52,466 nucleotides of DNA from Boothiomyces macroporosus. Its lineage: Eukaryota > Chytridiomycota > Chytridiomycetes > Rhizophydiales > Terramycetaceae. Position numbers and translations under genes: made by a program. The notes beneath the pieces are model-generated. The model was given only the letters and a program-made list of their open reading frames with translations. It did not search any database and was not told where the DNA came from. The stretch lies in assembly GCA_027604185.1 (NCBI GenBank), contig JADGKB010000100.1, positions 1 to 52,466 on the forward strand, written 5' to 3'. Of this stretch, positions 50,078 through 52,466 are shown one piece after another. Within the stretch, counting starts at the first letter, position 1. Each line of letters opens with the position of its first letter.

Positions 50078-52466
50078 TTATTGAAATTTCATGGATGAAT
50101 TTTTGGTTCTTGAACACGGTCCTTTACACAATTTGTTTTTGTTTTCATTGTAGTAATTTGGTAGAATTCCTTCATGCAGCTCTTGTAGAGAATCGATAAA
50201 TTTTGTTTCATTTCCAGAGTGGCATGTATAGTAACATAAAACAATGGGTTTGATTGTTTTGTAATAGTGGTTTTCAGCCGCCTTTGTTAGTTTGTTCAAG
50301 ATCAAACGCCCGTTTCCCATGCGCGAAAGTGATTCAAAATCCTCAAGTACAAGTCGAAGTTTCATTGTGGCTACGATTAGTACAGTTTTACGAGTTAGGT
50401 TGTCCTTCGAGTTCATGATTGTAAGTCTGTTGGGAAAGTCCTGATCTCTCCCTGTGTATCTTATTTTTGAATCACCTTCACCAGCCTTCTTACGCAATCG
50501 ACCAACACCACTTGATTGCGATACTTCAGGTTGATTTACTGGATTGCTAGTCTCGAGTACTACAGTTTGATTTAATGAATTGGTTATTTGAGGCGGTTGA
50601 TTAGTAGATGGTACCAATTCTGTTTCCACGCTCTGTGTTTCGTGTGTTTGCTCTATTGAATTAGCAGTAGGGTACCTGTACGATCCTTATTGAAAGTTGA
50701 CAAAATCCCCTCACTTCTTGCCAAATTCAGCAATTCCTTTAAATCCTCAAGTGCTTCACTTTGTAGATGGTACTTTTCTCTAAATTTTTCTATAGCTTCG
50801 GCGCTGCTGGACTTTGCCTTGAACTTTGTTGCTGCCTGTATCACAGTGAACAAGGAAAGATTTTTTGCGTTAGAACCAAGGCCACATTTCTCTTCCACAA
50901 AGTCCTTTGCTACCTAAAATCAAGAGCAAATTACTGTATATAACTCGGTAGGATTTGAGTGCTCTACATAATTGAAATTACTTTGATTGCTGACGAAGCA
51001 GGGCTTCCATTCTCCTACTAAAGTCTGTGGTTTGGTTGTGCTATAATTGGCCATTGCAAACTGAGTTCTTGCGTCTAGCTCATATTTCACTGCGCTATTA
51101 GTATCACTGTGTCTTGCTGATTGCATTATTCTGGAATAAGCAGCGTTCGAGTTATCCTTTGAACCCCAGATTGCAAACAGATACCCGGTTTTTCTTAAGC
51201 AGTGTGTTCCCCATTTTTTTTTAATCCTACTTTCTTTAATTTTTGTATGGACCACTTTTTTACATAGTGAATCAATTTTGTTGTTGAATTTATCGTAAGT
51301 TAGAGACGTGGAGAATACTCCGTCTGGCGGTGGATTTTCGATTTCAGAAATATCGGGAAATAGCGGTCCATCTTTAATTTGCAGATAGTATACGTATACC
51401 AAAAGATGCCTGATTGGACACAGTAAAGTATTGTCGTTGTCTGCCCACAAAAGTAGATGAACAGGTGTTGTGTCGGTTTTGCCTTTAACTTTAACCAGTA
51501 ATCCTTCAAGCACACCATCCTGGAATATGGAACCTTCCAAATCAATACTGTCAATCGTCAAACCCTGTGTGTTATCTTTGTCACTCCTTATGGCTTCTTC
51601 ACTTCTCAGGAACAGTTTAATCGACAGAATCATGAGCACATAAAATTGTAATCCTGGGAGATTGTCGAATAGCAATCTTTCCCTAATTCTCAGTACATAC
51701 ATTGGAGTTAAAGGAATTGCACCATTCACAGGATTCACACTTTGGACTTTCAACAAATGGTGCTTGTCATCTTTCCAGAACCTCCCTTACATAAGTAATA
51801 ATTACCTAGAGATGGGTTTCCTTTTCTTCGCGGCCTTGGATCCCCAACATGTGCATTGCAGGACATGCCGCCCTTTTCATTCACCACTTTAAAACATTCC
51901 TCACATTCCCTGGTGTAGCGGCCATCCTCATCAAATTGTTGATGGATCTTTGTTATTACGGAGTTGAATCGCTTTACATTTGTCTGTGCCTTCCAACCAC
52001 CTTGGCAGATTACTGGACGATTTCCTACATCGACAACGATTTCTCCATAAAAATCTTTCAATACTTTACCCTTGTTGGTTTCATCCTTGAATTTCAAAAT
52101 GAGGGCCAAGTCAGAATCACACATGGAGGGAGGATTAAGCGGTGGTTCATCCATCAACATTAAAAGATTTTCGTATCTACCTGTGTTCTTGAAGAAGTAC
52201 TTCATCAGTTTAATAGCCCCTTCATCCATGTCTTTTGTGCTTTGTGCACTGCTTGTCTTTGGTACATACTTGGTTGATCGTGTTGGAAATACAAGACCAT
52301 ACTTTTCGACTACCTTACCTACCCCAATTTTTGCTAGTTGCTCAATTTCTTTGTCTACAATATACAGCTCCTTTGGCGCTTTTTCTATTTTAAGAATTGC
52401 TTACTTTTTTTTACTACTGCTGCATGTTTTTTGGCATGGTTGACTGGAATTCCTACATTGCCTCTG
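50078..52466 (-). CDS. Crypton-like tyrosine recombinase (5' end outside window)
   Basis: Five exons in view (768 codons, N-terminus missing); introns 52385-52404, 51786-51805, 50914-50934 and 50653-50675 (20-23 nt). After a Lys-rich start and a Cys cluster (RECEECFK...MSCNAH), the catalytic part shows LFLRSEEAIR (first Arg), THCLRKTG (H-x-x-R, about 51190-51205), SARHSD and VKYELDA (Tyr), the R-H-R-H-Y set of tyrosine recombinases. The C-terminal ~250 residues (AKDFVEEKCGLG, RYTGRDQDFPNRL, CKGPCSRTK) are unknown and may bind DNA. No reverse transcriptase is visible. Catalytic residues and the splice frame are intact, so it is not an obvious relic. Confidence 0.72.
50078..52466 (-). mobile_element. 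Crypton-like DNA transposon (partial)
   Basis: Inferred from the tyrosine-recombinase gene. Cryptons carry such a gene without terminal inverted repeats and insert at short duplicated sites, so no ends can be drawn from sequence alone. The right end is outside the window. A domesticated host gene is the alternative, given the host-like introns. Confidence 0.5.

Noticed and set aside
1..52466. Reassigned stop codons as the reason for interrupted frames
   Set aside because: TAA, TAG and TGA all terminate well-matched proteins at the expected ends, and the interruptions vanish when ~20-nt GT-AG segments are removed.
1..52466. Nucleomorph or ciliate origin suggested by tiny introns
   Set aside because: Nucleomorphs lack flagellar, channel and receptor genes like these, and ciliates usually reassign stops; gene content is closer to zoosporic fungi or relatives.

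Overview
The window is nuclear DNA from a compact, AT-rich eukaryote that uses the standard genetic code (TAA, TAG and TGA all end genes). It almost certainly builds a flagellum, because a complete IFT172 gene is present. Several genes have their best-known relatives in fungi: an Mpr1/Ats1-type acetyltransferase, a LicD transferase, an EF-hand MscS channel and a Crypton-like tyrosine recombinase. Others, such as the SMPD4, NIPSNAP and CNBD2-like genes, are lost from most moulds and yeasts. I infer a zoosporic fungus or a close relative (chytrid, blastocladiomycete, aphelid or rozellid grade), but the window cannot settle the species. I saw no rRNA, tRNA or CRISPR.

The most striking property is the introns. 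I reconstructed 74 by joining reading frames and matching known protein families. Seventy are 18-23 nt long, nearly all GTA...AG with a TAAT/TAAC/TGAC-like branch site. Three more are 40-41 nt and look like two such introns placed end to end with nothing between them (AG|GT). One further intron is ambiguous. NIPSNAP also carries a 4-nt exon between two miniature introns. After splicing, every reconstructed gene length is a multiple of three and the proteins match their families end to end.

Layout. 1-9716: a truncated secreted repeat protein, mitochondrial GRX5, a small membrane protein, SMPD4, splicing factor CWC25, a fatty acid desaturase, a zinc-ribbon protein and an SQD2-like glycosyltransferase. 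9732-17940: a minus-strand tandem array of six seven-helix membrane proteins plus one truncated copy, most with a TGACGTCA (CRE-type) palindrome 24-33 nt before the ATG. 18097-21900: alpha-endosulfine, a GNAT acetyltransferase, PCID2/Thp1 and a C2-domain protein. 22126-33081: a tandem array of four cyclic-nucleotide-binding-domain proteins with conserved intron positions, interspersed with small disordered ORFs. 33092-42800: a MAPR cytochrome-b5-like protein, VDAC, a large PH-domain scaffold with repeated AP[VI]L and RRPS-type motifs, an MscS/EF-hand channel and NIPSNAP. 42889-49435: IFT172 and LicD. 50078-52466: a tyrosine-recombinase gene that runs off the right edge.

The putative receptor array, the CRE-type promoters, the cyclic-nucleotide-binding array and the scaffold rich in PKA-type sites together suggest a clustered sensory or second-messenger locus. 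That link is inference from adjacency and motifs; the individual gene calls rest on sequence.
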